Origin: Phycisphaerales bacterium
Lineage (GTDB): Bacteria > Planctomycetota > Phycisphaerae > Phycisphaerales > UBA1924
Length of the DNA: 64,000 bases
Assembly: GCA_020850415.1 (NCBI GenBank)
Contig: JADZER010000054.1
Span: 106,825 to 170,824, forward strand
Reading direction: 5' to 3'
Shown here: positions 8,730 to 17,487 of the stretch, one piece after another
Numbering within the stretch: the first letter of the stretch is position 1
How the letters are laid out: each line of letters opens with the position of its first letter
Notes under the pieces: generated by a model
Seen by the model: the letters and a program-made list of their open reading frames with translations, nothing else
Databases searched by the model: none
What the model was told of the DNA's origin: nothing
Translations under genes and position numbers: made by a program

Positions 8730-10121
8730 TCAGCCGCGTGGCCCTCGGACGCGGGGGGCGGACTTGGCCTCTTCGCCGCCGAGGAATCCGGCGTAGTTGC
8801 GCATGAGGAGGTTCGCCTCGATGCGTTGGAGGAGGTCGAGGGTGACGCTCACGACGATGAGCAGGCCCGTGCCGCCGAGGAACTGGGTGACGGAGAAGTC
8901 GATGTTGAGGCTCTTGTTCACGACCATGGGGAGGACGGCGATGATGGCCAGGAAGCTGGCGCCGACGAAGGTGATGCGTCCGATGACGGCCTCGAGGTAC
9001 TCGGCGGTGCGGGGGCCCGGGCGGAGGCCGGGGATGAACGACCCGTGGTCGCGGAGCTGCTTGGACATGTCCTCTGGGTTGAACTGGACGGTGATCCAGA
9101 AGTAGCTGAAGAAGTAGACCATGATGACATAGCAGATGACATAGGGGAACTGGCCCATCTGGAACCAGTCGCCGAGCTTGGCGAGCCAGACGGTCCACCA
9201 GCCGTCGCCGGCGGTCCTGGCGGCGTTGGCGATGGCCTCGAAGATGACGGAGGGGAAGATCATGAGGGAGCTGGCGAAGATGATGGGCATGACGCCGGAG
9301 TGGTTGATCCGGAGTGGGAGGTAGGAGCGCTGCCCGCCGTAGACGCGCCGCCCGCGGGTGTGCTTGGCTTGTTGGATGGGAATGCGTCGCTGGGCGACGG
9401 TGAGGAGCACCGCGCCGCCGACGACGAGGACGAACCCGCCGGCGAGCATGAGCACGCCGAGGGCGTTGAGGCCGTCGCCGCCGGAGGGGTCGTAGGTCTG
9501 ATAGATGCGCATGATGGCGCTGGGCATGCCGGTGAGGATCCCGGCGGTGATGATGAGGGAGACGCCGTTGCCGATGCCGAAGCGGTCGATCTGCTCACCG
9601 AGCCACATGAGGAAGACGGTGCCGGCGGTGAGGGCGGCGAGGGCGGTGATCCACCAGACAGGGTTCGCGGCGTACTGCGGCAGGACCAGGTGTGAGGCGC
9701 GGATGTAGGACAGCCAGCCGATGCCCTGGACGATGCACAGGCCGACGGTGGCGTAGCGGGTCCACTCGGTGACCTTGGCCCGGCCGGTGGGCCCCTCCTC
9801 CTGGATCTTCTTGAGGGCTGGTGAGACGGACGCGACGAGCTGGAAGATGATGGAGGCGGTGATGTAGGGCATGATGCCCAGGCCGAAGATGGTGGACTGG
9901 CTGAAGGAGCCGCCGGAGAAAATGGCGACATACTGGGCGGCCCGGCCCGCGGCGCTCTCGCTCTCGACTGCCTTCTGGAAGAACTGGACCATGCTCGCCT
10001 GGTCCACGCCGGGGAGCGGGATCCAGAAGCCGATGCGGTAGACCGCGAGCATGCCGAGGGTGAAGAGGAGCTTGTTGCGAAGCTCCTTGACCTGGAACAC
10101 ATGGAGGAGTGTTCTGAACAT
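8730..10121 (-). CDS. secY: Protein translocase subunit SecY
   Basis: SecY forms the inner-membrane channel for protein export and insertion. The 463-residue product starts MFRTLLHVFQVKELRNKL and has about ten hydrophobic segments. It shows the family motifs GIMPYITASIIFQL in TM2 and RGRRVYGGQRSYLPLRINHSG-type cytoplasmic loop sequence, and the conserved GLRPGPRTAEYL loop before the last segments. It is 20-30 residues longer than E. coli SecY. Its place after rplO is the usual one, but no adk follows; map comes directly after. Confidence 0.97.
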   Translation of the reverse strand: MFRTLLHVFQVKELRNKLLFTLGMLAVYRIGFWIPLPGVDQASMVQFFQKAVESESAAGRAAQYVAIFSGGSFSQSTIFGLGIMPYITASIIFQLVASVSPALKKIQEEGPTGRAKVTEWTRYATVGLCIVQGIGWLSYIRASHLVLPQYAANPVWWITALAALTAGTVFLMWLGEQIDRFGIGNGVSLIITAGILTGMPSAIMRIYQTYDPSGGDGLNALGVLMLAGGFVLVVGGAVLLTVAQRRIPIQQAKHTRGRRVYGGQRSYLPLRINHSGVMPIIFASSLMIFPSVIFEAIANAARTAGDGWWTVWLAKLGDWFQMGQFPYVICYVIMVYFFSYFWITVQFNPEDMSKQLRDHGSFIPGLRPGPRTAEYLEAVIGRITFVGASFLAIIAVLPMVVNKSLNIDFSVTQFLGGTGLLIVVSVTLDLLQRIEANLLMRNYAGFLGGEEAKSAPRVRGPRG

Positions 10122-10211
10122 CTCGCCTCATTCCCGCTGGCCCGTGTGGTGGGGCGCCGAGAGCCCGGCGCTCCGCGACGGGCGGTCGCGCACAAGAGAC
10201 CCGGCCGGGGT

Positions 10212-10787
10212 TTAGTCCTGCTTCTGCTGCTTGGCGCCGCCCCTGCGGAGCTTCTTGGTGAGGTTCTTGGGGGAGCGATCGTCGCTGTTGCGGTCGACCC
10301 CGCGGACCTTGTCGCGCCTGGTGCCGGTCTCGACGACCTTGCCGCCGGCGTCCTCGATGTGCCTGCGTGCCGAGTCTGTGACGCGGTTGGCGGAGACATC
10401 GAGCTTGACCCCGAGCTTCTGCGCGTCGCCGAGGTCGCCGAGGATCTTGAGATCGCGGCTGGCGTCGCGGAGCAGTCCGGCCTTCATGAGGGACTCGGCG
10501 TTGACGGCGCCGCCCTTGGCGAAATCGGGGTGGGCCACGATGTCGCCGAGGTTGACGATGAAGAACCTGGTCTTGTACTGGGCGTTGGTGAAGCCGAACT
10601 TGGGCATGCGCCGGAAGTAGGGCATCTGGCCGCCCTCGAAGGCGGCGCGGCGCGAGTAGCCCTGGCGGCTGCCGGCGCCCTTGTGGCCACGGCCGGCCTG
10701 CTTGCCGCTGCCAGAGCCGTGTCCGCGCCCGACGCGCTTCCGGTTCTTGTACGCCCCGGCCTGGCTTGTGATGTCGTGGATCATCAT
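10212..10787 (-). CDS. rplO: 50S ribosomal protein L15
   Basis: L15 is identified by the Gly/Arg-rich N-terminus GRGHGSGSGKQAGRGHKG and the core FEGGQMPYFRRMPKFGF. It assembles late into the 50S subunit. The 191 residues exceed the usual 145 or so by a charged C-terminal tail (RRDKVRGVDRNSDDR...). Upstream is rpsE with only 47 bp between. The gene for L30 that often lies there is absent. Confidence 0.97.
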   Translation of the reverse strand: MMIHDITSQAGAYKNRKRVGRGHGSGSGKQAGRGHKGAGSRQGYSRRAAFEGGQMPYFRRMPKFGFTNAQYKTRFFIVNLGDIVAHPDFAKGGAVNAESLMKAGLLRDASRDLKILGDLGDAQKLGVKLDVSANRVTDSARRHIEDAGGKVVETGTRRDKVRGVDRNSDDRSPKNLTKKLRRGGAKQQKQD

Positions 10788-10834
10788 CGCTACAAACTCC
10801 GGCAGCCATCGCTGCGTTCAGTCCTGGGAATCGA

Positions 10835-11554
10835 TCAGCCCTTGGGGGCCGGGGCGGGGGCGTCCGGCGCGGCGGGGGCCTCGCTCTGCGGCGCCTGCCC
10901 GCCGTAGCCGCCCCGTCCGCCGCCGCGGGGCCCGCCCCGCCCGCCGCGTCCGCCGCGGCGCTGCTCCTGTCCGACGGTGTTGACCGGTCCTCGCATCTTT
11001 TCGCCGCTGGAGGCCTTGGGCATGAACCGCTGTCCGCGGGCGATCTTGGACTCGATCTCGGTGGTGCCGAGCTGCTGATCGCGGATGCCCTCGACATGCT
11101 CCTTGGTGCGGAGGCGCTCGAGGCCGTCGAACACGGCGCGGATCATGTTCATCTTGTTGGTGGAGCCGTAGCACTTGGTGAGGCAGTCGGAGACGCCGGC
11201 GGCCTCGAGCACTGTGCGGACGGTGCCACCGGCGACGACGCCGGTGCCCGGCGAGGCGGGGATGAGCCTGACCTTGCTGGCGCCGAAGCGGCCCTCGACC
11301 TGGTGCGGGATGGTCGAGCCCACGCGTGGGATCTTGACCATGGCGCGCTTGGCGGCCTTCTCGGCCTTCTCGATCGCGGTGGGGACTTCCTTGGACTTGG
11401 CGTGGCCGAAGCCGACCTTGCCGTTCCGGTCTCCGGCGACGACGAGCGCGCCGAAGCTGAAGCGCCGGCCGCCCTTGACCGTTGAGGCGGTCCGGAAGAT
11501 GCCGAGCGTCTCGGTCTCGAACTGCGATCCCTGTTCTTCCATCATCTTGGCCAT
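10835..11554 (-). CDS. rpsE: 30S ribosomal protein S5 with long Gly/Arg and Ala/Pro tail
   Basis: S5 contributes to decoding fidelity and mRNA helicase function. The core shows VVKGGRRFSFGALVV-type sequence (TVKGGRRFSFGALVVAGD), GFGHAKSKEVPTAIEKA and ASPGTGVVAGGTVR. The product is 239 residues against about 166 in E. coli. The extra part is C-terminal: a GGRGGRGGPRGGGRGG-type run followed by Ala/Pro/Glu residues, probably disordered and perhaps RNA-binding. I chose the ATG at 11552-11554 (MAKMMEEQ), 58 bp after rplR; the next Met (MMEEQ) is a possible alternative. Confidence 0.95.
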   Translation of the reverse strand: MAKMMEEQGSQFETETLGIFRTASTVKGGRRFSFGALVVAGDRNGKVGFGHAKSKEVPTAIEKAEKAAKRAMVKIPRVGSTIPHQVEGRFGASKVRLIPASPGTGVVAGGTVRTVLEAAGVSDCLTKCYGSTNKMNMIRAVFDGLERLRTKEHVEGIRDQQLGTTEIESKIARGQRFMPKASSGEKMRGPVNTVGQEQRRGGRGGRGGPRGGGRGGYGGQAPQSEAPAAPDAPAPAPKG

Positions 11555-11612
11555 GTGCTCAACCGCCTTGATTCCCCGGTCCCGTGCGGGCGGGGTCTGT
11601 TGTGTGCCTGCT

Positions 11613-11975
11613 CTAGAACTGCAGCCCGCCCTTGCGTGCCGCGTCGGCGAGCGCCTTGACGCGCCCGTGGTATCGGAACCCGGCCCGGTCGAAGGTGACG
11701 GCCGTGACGCCGGCGGCCTTTGCCTTCTCGGCGATCGCGACGCCGACGGCCTCCGCGGCCGCGACATTGCCGGTCTTGTCGGCCTTGAACCCCTTGTCCC
11801 GCGTCGAGGCCGAGGCGAGGGTTGTGCCGGCCAGGTCGTCGATGACCTGGACATACACATGGTTCAGCGACTTGTAGATCGACAGGCGCGGGCGCCCGGG
11901 CGTTCCCTGGACGCGTTTGCGGATGCCCGTACGGCGACGGGACCTGCGGAGCTGCTTTTGCTTCTGGATATCCAT
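11613..11975 (-). CDS. rplR: 50S ribosomal protein L18
   Basis: L18 binds 5S rRNA. The 120-residue product has the basic N-terminus [20 protein letters not shown], the [24 protein letters not shown] strand region and the C-terminal [24 protein letters not shown] motif. Standard length, 19 bp after rplF. Confidence 0.98.
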   Translation of the reverse strand: MDIQKQKQLRRSRRRTGIRKRVQGTPGRPRLSIYKSLNHVYVQVIDDLAGTTLASASTRDKGFKADKTGNVAAAEAVGVAIAEKAKAAGVTAVTFDRAGFRYHGRVKALADAARKGGLQF

Positions 11976-11994
11976 AGCGTTGTCCTCGCCCGGC

Positions 11995-12546
11995 TTAGGA
12001 GCCGAACTGCTTGCCCTGCTTGCGCTTGATGACCTCGTTGGCGTACTTGACGCCCTTGCCGTTGTAGGGCTCGGGCTTGCGCTTGGCGCGCATCGCCGCG
12101 GCGAAATGCCCGACGGCCTGCTTGTCGGCCCCGGAGATCTTGACGATCTGCTTCTCGACGCTGATGGTAAGGCCCTTGGGGATGTCCATCATGACGGGGG
12201 CGGCGTAGCCGAGCTGCAGCTTGAGCTGCTGGCCCTGGATCTGGGCGCCCCAGCCGACGCCGACGACCTCCATGGTCTTCTCGTACCCCTGCGTCACGCC
12301 GACCATCATGTTCTGGATCAGCGCGCGGGTCATGCCCCAGTAGGCGCGGCAGATTCGGTCCTCCATCGCCGCCTCGGGGATGGAGCAGCAGACCTCGTTG
12401 GTGTCGGCCTTGTGCTCGACGGTCACCTCGGGGCGCACGGGCATGGTCAGCGTGCCCTTGGGGCCCTCGACCTTGACCGAGCCGTCGGCGATGCCGACCT
12501 TTACGCCCTTGGGGACGGGCACTGGTTTCTTTCCGATCCTTGACAT
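11995..12546 (-). CDS. rplF: 50S ribosomal protein L6
   Basis: L6 sits near the factor-binding site of the 50S subunit. The product begins [17 protein letters not shown] and carries the duplicated L6 fold, ending [20 protein letters not shown], which is the conserved C-terminal signature. At 183 residues it is of normal length. It follows rpsH after 55 bp. Confidence 0.98.
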   Translation of the reverse strand: MSRIGKKPVPVPKGVKVGIADGSVKVEGPKGTLTMPVRPEVTVEHKADTNEVCCSIPEAAMEDRICRAYWGMTRALIQNMMVGVTQGYEKTMEVVGVGWGAQIQGQQLKLQLGYAAPVMMDIPKGLTISVEKQIVKISGADKQAVGHFAAAMRAKRKPEPYNGKGVKYANEVIKRKQGKQFGS

Positions 12547-12601
12547 GGCTGTCCTCGTCGTCCGGCCGGGGGTTGGTCCCGGCGGGGATTCCAGACCTCG
12601 A

Positions 12602-13000
12602 TCACTCCACCGTACAGATGAGCTCGCCGCCGATCCGCTCGTCGCGGCACTTGCGGTCGCTCAGCACGCCCTTGCTCGTCGAAACGACCGCGATGCCGAG
12701 CCCCTGGACGGGGCGGGGCAGGTCGTCGACCCTCATGTACCTGCGGCACCCCGGCTTGCTCTCCCGGGTGACGCGGCTGATCAGGGGCTCGCCGGTGGTG
12801 CTGTACTTGAGCGCCACGCGGATCTGGCCCTGCCGCCCGTCGTCCACGGTGTCGAAGCCGGTGATATACCCCTCGTGCTGCAGCACGCCGAGGATGCCCC
12901 GGTTGACCTTGCTGTTCATCACCATCACCGTCTTCGCGCGGTTGCGCACCGCGTTGCGAACCCGGGTCAGCATGTCTGCGATTGGATCACTCAGCGCCAT
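12602..13000 (-). CDS. rpsH: 30S ribosomal protein S8
   Basis: S8 binds the central domain of 16S rRNA and, in other bacteria, represses the spc operon. The 132-residue product starts MALSDPIADMLTRVRNAVRN and ends with the family C-terminus VVSTSKGVLSDRKCRDERIGGELICTVE. It lies 92 bp after rpsN. Confidence 0.98.
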   Translation of the reverse strand: MALSDPIADMLTRVRNAVRNRAKTVMVMNSKVNRGILGVLQHEGYITGFDTVDDGRQGQIRVALKYSTTGEPLISRVTRESKPGCRRYMRVDDLPRPVQGLGIAVVSTSKGVLSDRKCRDERIGGELICTVE

Positions 13001-13092
13001 CTCTTGTCACCGCCTGGTTGCCTGGTGTTGGGTCTGCCGTCGACTCTTTACGCCCCCTTGATCCGCGGCGTCCCGCCGCGCGATCGGGCCTG

Positions 13093-13278
13093 CTACCAGC
13101 TCGCCTTCCGCATGCCTGGGATCTTGCCCTCGAGCGCGAGCTTGCGGAGCATGATGCGGCTGATCCGGAACTTGCGGTACACCGCGCGCGGACGCCCGGT
13201 CAGCTCGCACCGACGGACAATCCTGCTCGAGAACTTCGGCTTCCGGTTGCTCTTGGCGATCTGGGCCTTGGTTGCCAT
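13093..13278 (-). CDS. rpsN: 30S ribosomal protein S14, short form lacking zinc ligands
   Basis: The 61-residue length, the shared skeleton and the [11 protein letters not shown] end are those of the short, normally zinc-binding S14 type. In that type Cys 24, 27, 40 and 43 hold zinc. Here C24 remains but position 27 is Thr, 40 is Ser and 43 is Met, so the site is lost. The gene is otherwise intact, lies in its standard place between rplE and rpsH, and is likely functional, as in other organisms with C-minus paralogues. No second S14 gene is seen in the window. Confidence 0.95.
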   Translation of the reverse strand: MATKAQIAKSNRKPKFSSRIVRRCELTGRPRAVYRKFRISRIMLRKLALEGKIPGMRKASW

Positions 13279-13325
13279 GCGTTACCTCGTGCTTCGGGCG
13301 CGCCCCGCCGGGGCGGCCGTCTCTC

Positions 13326-13955
13326 TCAGTTCTTCTGGTCCGGCTTGGTGAAGGGCATGCCGAGCGTCTCGAGCACGAACTGGCTCAGCTCGGGGTTGGA
13401 GTTGGCGAACGAGATGTTGATGTTCATGCCGTGGGTGAATGTCGCCTCGGCCATGTTGATCTCGGGGAACACGCCCTGCTCGTTGAGGCCCATCGAGTAG
13501 TTGCCCTGCCGGTCGAAGGCCTTGCGGGAGACGCCCCGGAAGTCCTTGATCCGCGGCGTGGCCAGGTGCATGAGCCGGTCGAGGAAGTGCCACATGTGGT
13601 CCCGGCGGAGCGTGACCAGCGCGGCGGTCTCGTAGCCCTCGCGCACCTTGAAGTTCGAGACGGACTTCTTGGCCTTGAGCACGATCGGCTTCTGGCCCGA
13701 GATCGTGGTCAGGGTGCTGAGGACCGTCTCCTTGATGTTCGGCGGGATCTTGGTCCCGTCGAGGTGGCGGCCCATGTTCACATTGATCGTGACCTTCTCG
13801 ATCGTGGGCTGGGCCATGCGGTTGGTGATGCCGAATTTCTCGGCGACCGCGGGCCGGACCTCTTCGTCGTACTTGCCACGCAGGCGCGACCGCCCGGCGG
13901 GTGGGGCGTCCACCGCGTCGTGCTTCTTGCCGCCCTTGCCTTTGTCCTTGGCCAT
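13326..13955 (-). CDS. rplE: 50S ribosomal protein L5
   Basis: L5 binds 5S rRNA and contacts P-site tRNA. The core is clear: KVTINVNMGRHLDG, TTISGQKPIVLKAKKSVSNFKVREG, MHLATPRIKDFRGVSRKAFD and NYSMGLNEQGVFPEI. The 209 residues include a charged N-terminal extension of about 25 residues (MAKDKGKGGKKHDAVD...). The end PFTKPDQKN follows the family end ETLGMPF. It is 68 bp after rplX. Confidence 0.97.
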   Translation of the reverse strand: MAKDKGKGGKKHDAVDAPPAGRSRLRGKYDEEVRPAVAEKFGITNRMAQPTIEKVTINVNMGRHLDGTKIPPNIKETVLSTLTTISGQKPIVLKAKKSVSNFKVREGYETAALVTLRRDHMWHFLDRLMHLATPRIKDFRGVSRKAFDRQGNYSMGLNEQGVFPEINMAEATFTHGMNINISFANSNPELSQFVLETLGMPFTKPDQKN

Positions 13956-14023
13956 CTGTGCTTCCCGAACCTTTCAGCTGTTGTGCACGCCCGGTTTCCA
14001 TCCGGGCGCCAGCGTATCGATCG

Positions 14024-14356
14024 TTACTTGCCGGGTCCCCGGACCACGCCCAATTCCTTGCCGCCCCTGACGGCGACACGGACCTTGCTCCCGTCGGCCT
14101 TGGTCTCGAAGCGCACCCGGCTGGGCTTGCCGTCGACGACGGGGCTGACATTGGAGATGTGGATGGGGGTTTCCTTGGTGAAGACCCCGCCGCGGGGGTT
14201 CTGCTGGGTGGGCTTGAGGTGCTTGGTGCGGAGCGCGATGCCGCGGACCAAGACCCGGTCGGCCTTGGGGATCACGCGGAGCACCTCGCCGACCTTGCCC
14301 TTGTCGGAGCCCTGGGTCACGACGACCTGGTCGCCTTTGCGCACATGCTTGGGCAT
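14024..14356 (-). CDS. rplX: 50S ribosomal protein L24
   Basis: L24 is an early assembly protein of the 50S subunit. The 110-residue product has the KOW-type start MPKHVRKGDQVVVTQGSDKGKVGEVL, then RGIALRTKHLKPTQQNPRGG and ISNVSPVV. The start is one base away from the rplN stop, so the two are likely translationally coupled. Confidence 0.97.
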   Translation of the reverse strand: MPKHVRKGDQVVVTQGSDKGKVGEVLRVIPKADRVLVRGIALRTKHLKPTQQNPRGGVFTKETPIHISNVSPVVDGKPSRVRFETKADGSKVRVAVRGGKELGVVRGPGK

Positions 14357-14357
14357 A

Positions 14358-14744
14358 TCACACCACCTCCGAGGCGAGAGAGACGATCTTCATGTAGTTC
14401 TTCTCGCGGAGCTCGCGGGCGACCGGGCCGAAGATGCGGGTGCCCTTGGGGTTCCGGTCGTCGCCGATGAGGACGACGGCGCTGTGGTCGAACTTGACAT
14501 AGGACCCGTCCTTGCGCCGGTAGGCCTTGGCGGTGCGGACGACGACGGCCTTGGACTTGTCGCCCGGCTTGATGTCCGCGCCGGGGAGGGCCTTCTTCAC
14601 GGAGACGAGCACCTGATCGCCGATCGTGGCGGTCTTGCGCTGGAAGCCGCCCTTCCGGGTGGACCCGCCGTACACGCGGATGACATAGGCGACCTTGGCG
14701 CCCGAGTTGTCCGCGACTTCGCATCTTGATTCTTGTTGAAGCAT
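14358..14744 (-). CDS. rplN: 50S ribosomal protein L14
   Basis: L14 contacts 16S rRNA at an intersubunit bridge. The product starts [20 protein letters not shown] and shows [25 protein letters not shown] and [28 protein letters not shown]. It is 128 residues, about six more than E. coli because of a short insertion near [11 protein letters not shown]. The start was chosen at 14742-14744 from the family N-terminus. Confidence 0.97.
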   Translation of the reverse strand: MLQQESRCEVADNSGAKVAYVIRVYGGSTRKGGFQRKTATIGDQVLVSVKKALPGADIKPGDKSKAVVVRTAKAYRRKDGSYVKFDHSAVVLIGDDRNPKGTRIFGPVARELREKNYMKIVSLASEVV

Positions 14745-14782
14745 CTCTGCACCAGCCCTTTGTGCAACGGAGCCGTGAACGC

Positions 14783-15064
14783 TCAGGCGCCCTCGCCCAC
14801 ACCGCGGGAGATCACCCGCACCAACCGCCAGTGCTTGGTCTTGCTGACCGGGGGGCACTCCTCGACCTCGACCGTGTCTCCGACGCGGGACTCGTTGGCC
14901 TCGTCGTGGACCTGGAGGGTCGAGCGTCGGCGGACATACTTGCCGTACTTGGGGTGCTTGGCCTTGAACGCCACCACCACCTTGCGGGACTTGTCCCGCA
15001 CATCCGACTCGACCACGCCCACGCGGCGGGGGCGGACAGAAGTGTTCTGGGTTGTCTCGGTCAT
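14783..15064 (-). CDS. rpsQ: 30S ribosomal protein S17
   Basis: S17 binds the 5' domain of 16S rRNA. The 93-residue product has the OB-fold core [21 protein letters not shown] and ends with [19 protein letters not shown]. The [19 protein letters not shown] segment matches the family loop. It starts at the ATG 15062-15064, 68 bp after rpmC. Confidence 0.96.
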   Translation of the reverse strand: MTETTQNTSVRPRRVGVVESDVRDKSRKVVVAFKAKHPKYGKYVRRRSTLQVHDEANESRVGDTVEVEECPPVSKTKHWRLVRVISRGVGEGA

Positions 15065-15132
15065 GCTGCTTTCCTCTGCCGGCTCGCGGTCGCCCGCGTT
15101 GTGTCCTGGGAACCCTGGCCCGATACCGTCAC

Positions 15133-15333
15133 TCACGAGTTGGCCGACTGCCTGGCCCGACGCTCGGTCAGCAGCCGGGCGACATCCTTGCGGAGCTTGC
15201 GCATCTGCGAGGTGTCCTCGACCTTCTCGGTCACCGTCTGGCTCCGGAGCGTGAAGAGCTTCTCGCGGACCCGCTTGAGCTCGATCCCGATCTCTTCGTT
15301 GCGCATCTTCCGGACTTCTTCGCTGGTCGCCAT
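15133..15333 (-). CDS. rpmC: 50S ribosomal protein L29
   Basis: L29 is a two-helix protein at the peptide exit. The 66-residue product MATSEEVRKMRNEEIGIELK... contains the conserved LFTLRSQ and ends VARLLTERRARQSANS. It sits between rplP and rpsQ, its invariant position, 41 bp after rplP. Confidence 0.95.
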   Translation of the reverse strand: MATSEEVRKMRNEEIGIELKRVREKLFTLRSQTVTEKVEDTSQMRKLRKDVARLLTERRARQSANS

Positions 15334-15374
15334 CGCCCAAACCCTCGCTCGGGGCTCGACGCCCCGCTTGCCAC

Positions 15375-15800
15375 TCAGACCGAGATCCGCCGACCAACGA
15401 GCCGGCAACGCACCGGCATCTTCATCGCCACACGGGCCAGGGCCCGCTTGGCGGTATCTTCCGAGACGCCGGCCACCTCGTAGAGCATGGTGCCCGCCCG
15501 GACACGCGCGGCCCAGTAGTCCACATCCGCCTTGCCCGAACCCATGCGGGTCTCGAGCGGCTTCTTGGAGATCGGCTTGTCCGGGAACACCCGGATGAAC
15601 AGCTTGCCCTCCCGCTTGAGATAGTGCTGGCACGCGATACGCCCGGCCTCGATCACATTGCTCTTCAGCCAGCATCCCTCCATCGCCTGCAGCCCGTAAT
15701 CGCCGAACGCGACATAGTTGCCCTTGGTCGCCTTGCGGTCGCGGACGCGACGGAACTCCTTGCGATACTTGACCCGCTTGGGAATCTTGTATGGAGGCAT
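15375..15800 (-). CDS. rplP: 50S ribosomal protein L16
   Basis: L16 organises the tRNA-binding sites of the 50S subunit. The 141-residue product starts [20 protein letters not shown], contains [25 protein letters not shown] and [20 protein letters not shown] sequence ([20 protein letters not shown]), and ends [13 protein letters not shown]. Standard length, 93 bp after rpsC. Confidence 0.97.
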   Translation of the reverse strand: MPPYKIPKRVKYRKEFRRVRDRKATKGNYVAFGDYGLQAMEGCWLKSNVIEAGRIACQHYLKREGKLFIRVFPDKPISKKPLETRMGSGKADVDYWAARVRAGTMLYEVAGVSEDTAKRALARVAMKMPVRCRLVGRRISV

Positions 15801-15893
15801 GTCTCGGACCTTCCTTCGAACTCACGCCCGGGTGCGGGCGGGTGCTTCCTTCGTGACGCTACCCTTGAAATACCGACAGGACGACCGGCCGGG

Positions 15894-16604
15894 CTATCGA
15901 CGGCCCCTGGCCCGGGGCCTCGCCCCGGCCGCCCGGCTCTCGGGCTCCTCCTCACGCTGGATCTCCTCGCCGTAGAGGCCCTTGTAGATCCAGGTCTTCA
16001 CACCGATCACGCCGTAGGTCGTCACCGCCTCGGCGAACCCGTAGTCGATATTGGCCTGCAGCGTCGAGAGCGGGAGGGAGCCCAGCCGGACATCCAGGGT
16101 GCGGCTCATCTCGGCCCCGCCCAGGCGCCCGGAGATCTGGATCTTGACGCCCTTGGCGCCGGCCTGCATGACGCCCTCGGCCCGCATCTTCACGACGCGC
16201 CGGAACGCCGCCCGCTTGTTGAGCTGCTCGGAGACGCCCTCGGCGACCAGCTGGGCGTCCAGGTCGGGCTGCTTGACCTCGATGATCGAGATCGCGACCT
16301 TGCGCCCGGTCATGTAGGTGAGCTCCTGGGTGATGCGCTCGACCTCGGCGCCCTTGGGCCCGATGACCAGACCCGGCCGCGCGGTCTTGACGATGATCTT
16401 GAGCTCCTCGCGGGTCCGCTCGATGTGGATGTCGCTGACGGCGGCGCTGGGGGGCGTGCGGTTCAGGCGGCGGTCCAGGTACTTGCGGATCCGCTCGTCC
16501 TCGACGAGCAGCTCGCCGTACAGCGCCTTGGGGGCGTACCAGCGGGAGCGGTGCGCCTCGGTGATCCCCAGCCTGAGGCCGAACGGGTGGGTTTTCTGTC
16601 CCAT
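15894..16604 (-). CDS. rpsC: 30S ribosomal protein S3
   Basis: S3 forms part of the mRNA entry channel. The product begins MGQKTHPFGLRLGITEAHRS, has the KH domain motif VIGPKGAEVERI, and shows the C-terminal domain with SGRLGGAEMSRT and YGVIGVKTWIYKG. The 236 residues end in an Arg/Ala/Gly tail. Its ATG overlaps the rplV stop by one base (TAATG), which implies coupled translation. Confidence 0.98.
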   Translation of the reverse strand: MGQKTHPFGLRLGITEAHRSRWYAPKALYGELLVEDERIRKYLDRRLNRTPPSAAVSDIHIERTREELKIIVKTARPGLVIGPKGAEVERITQELTYMTGRKVAISIIEVKQPDLDAQLVAEGVSEQLNKRAAFRRVVKMRAEGVMQAGAKGVKIQISGRLGGAEMSRTLDVRLGSLPLSTLQANIDYGFAEAVTTYGVIGVKTWIYKGLYGEEIQREEEPESRAAGARPRARGRR

Positions 16605-17149
16605 TAGTCACGCTCCTGCACGCTGATGGTGATGTGGCTCTGCCGCTTGAGAATCTTGTGCGCCCGCCCGCGGTCCTTGGCGCGGAAGCGCTTGATCGGG
16701 GTCGCCGTGTCCACCGTCGCCTTGGAGACGAAGAGGACCCCCACATCGGCGTCGGCGAGCTCGGCGTCGGCGACGGCGGCGGTGAGTGCCTTCTTGACAT
16801 TCACGGCCGCCCGCTGGGGCGAGAAGGTCAGGATGGAGATCGCCTCGTCGGCCGTCTTGCCGCGGATCATGTCCACGATCAGCCGCGCCTTGCGGTCGCT
16901 GCCGCGGTGGAAGTTCACCTCGCTGGTGAAGGCCGCGATCTCGCGGACCTCGCAGCCGAGGGTCTGGGCCAGGGTCGCGATGTCGGCCGCCTTGCAGCGG
17001 GGGTGATCGCGCCCGGTCATCCAGTTCTTGACAGCGGAAACGGCGCGATCGCCGTCCAGGCCGGTGCGCTCGACGGAGGAGGCGAGCTCCTCGGGGCCGA
17101 TGCCGGTCTGCTCGCTCAGACGCTTCAGTTTGTCGCCACGGATCCTCAC
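16604..17149 (-). CDS. rplV: 50S ribosomal protein L22 with N-terminal helix-turn-helix-like domain
   Basis: Residues 75-181 are an ordinary L22 (DRKARLIVDMIRGKTADEA ... RGRAHKILKRQSHITISVQ), the protein that lines the exit tunnel. About 74 residues precede it. They read like a Cro/C1 (XRE) helix-turn-helix domain: KRLSEQTGIGPEELASSV, a turn with AVSAVKNWMTGR, then KAADIATLAQTLGCEVREIAAF. The frame is continuous with no internal start that would give a short L22 with a better N-terminus, so the fusion appears genuine. The added domain could bind rRNA or another ribosomal component, or could regulate the operon; neither is shown. It is preceded by rpsS with 35 bp between. Confidence 0.92.
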   Translation of the reverse strand: MRIRGDKLKRLSEQTGIGPEELASSVERTGLDGDRAVSAVKNWMTGRDHPRCKAADIATLAQTLGCEVREIAAFTSEVNFHRGSDRKARLIVDMIRGKTADEAISILTFSPQRAAVNVKKALTAAVADAELADADVGVLFVSKATVDTATPIKRFRAKDRGRAHKILKRQSHITISVQERD

Positions 17150-17184
17150 AGCTCAGCCCTCGGTCGAGGGGACAAGCCGGGCCT

Positions 17185-17466
17185 TTAGCCCGCCTTGATC
17201 CCTTCCTTCTTGTTGGTGTGGCCCCGGAAGGTCCGCGTCGCGGCGAACTCGCCCAGCTTGTGGCCGACCATGTCCTCGGTGATGTACACATCCACGAACG
17301 CCCGGCCGTTGTGGACCTTGAAGGTGGTGCCGACGAACTCCGGCACGACCGTGCAGCGACGGGCCCAGGTCTTGATCGGCTCGCGCTTGCCCATGGTCGC
17401 CTGCTTCTCCACCTTGCGGAAGAGCTTCTCGTCGACGAACGGGCCTTTCTTCAGACTCCGGCTCAT
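17185..17466 (-). CDS. rpsS: 30S ribosomal protein S19
   Basis: S19 binds the 16S rRNA 3' domain next to S13. The 93-residue product [20 protein letters not shown] shows [20 protein letters not shown] and the signature [20 protein letters not shown]. Standard length, 21 bp after rplB. Confidence 0.98.
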   Translation of the reverse strand: MSRSLKKGPFVDEKLFRKVEKQATMGKREPIKTWARRCTVVPEFVGTTFKVHNGRAFVDVYITEDMVGHKLGEFAATRTFRGHTNKKEGIKAG

Positions 17467-17487
17467 GGTGATCCCTCTGTGCCTTGC

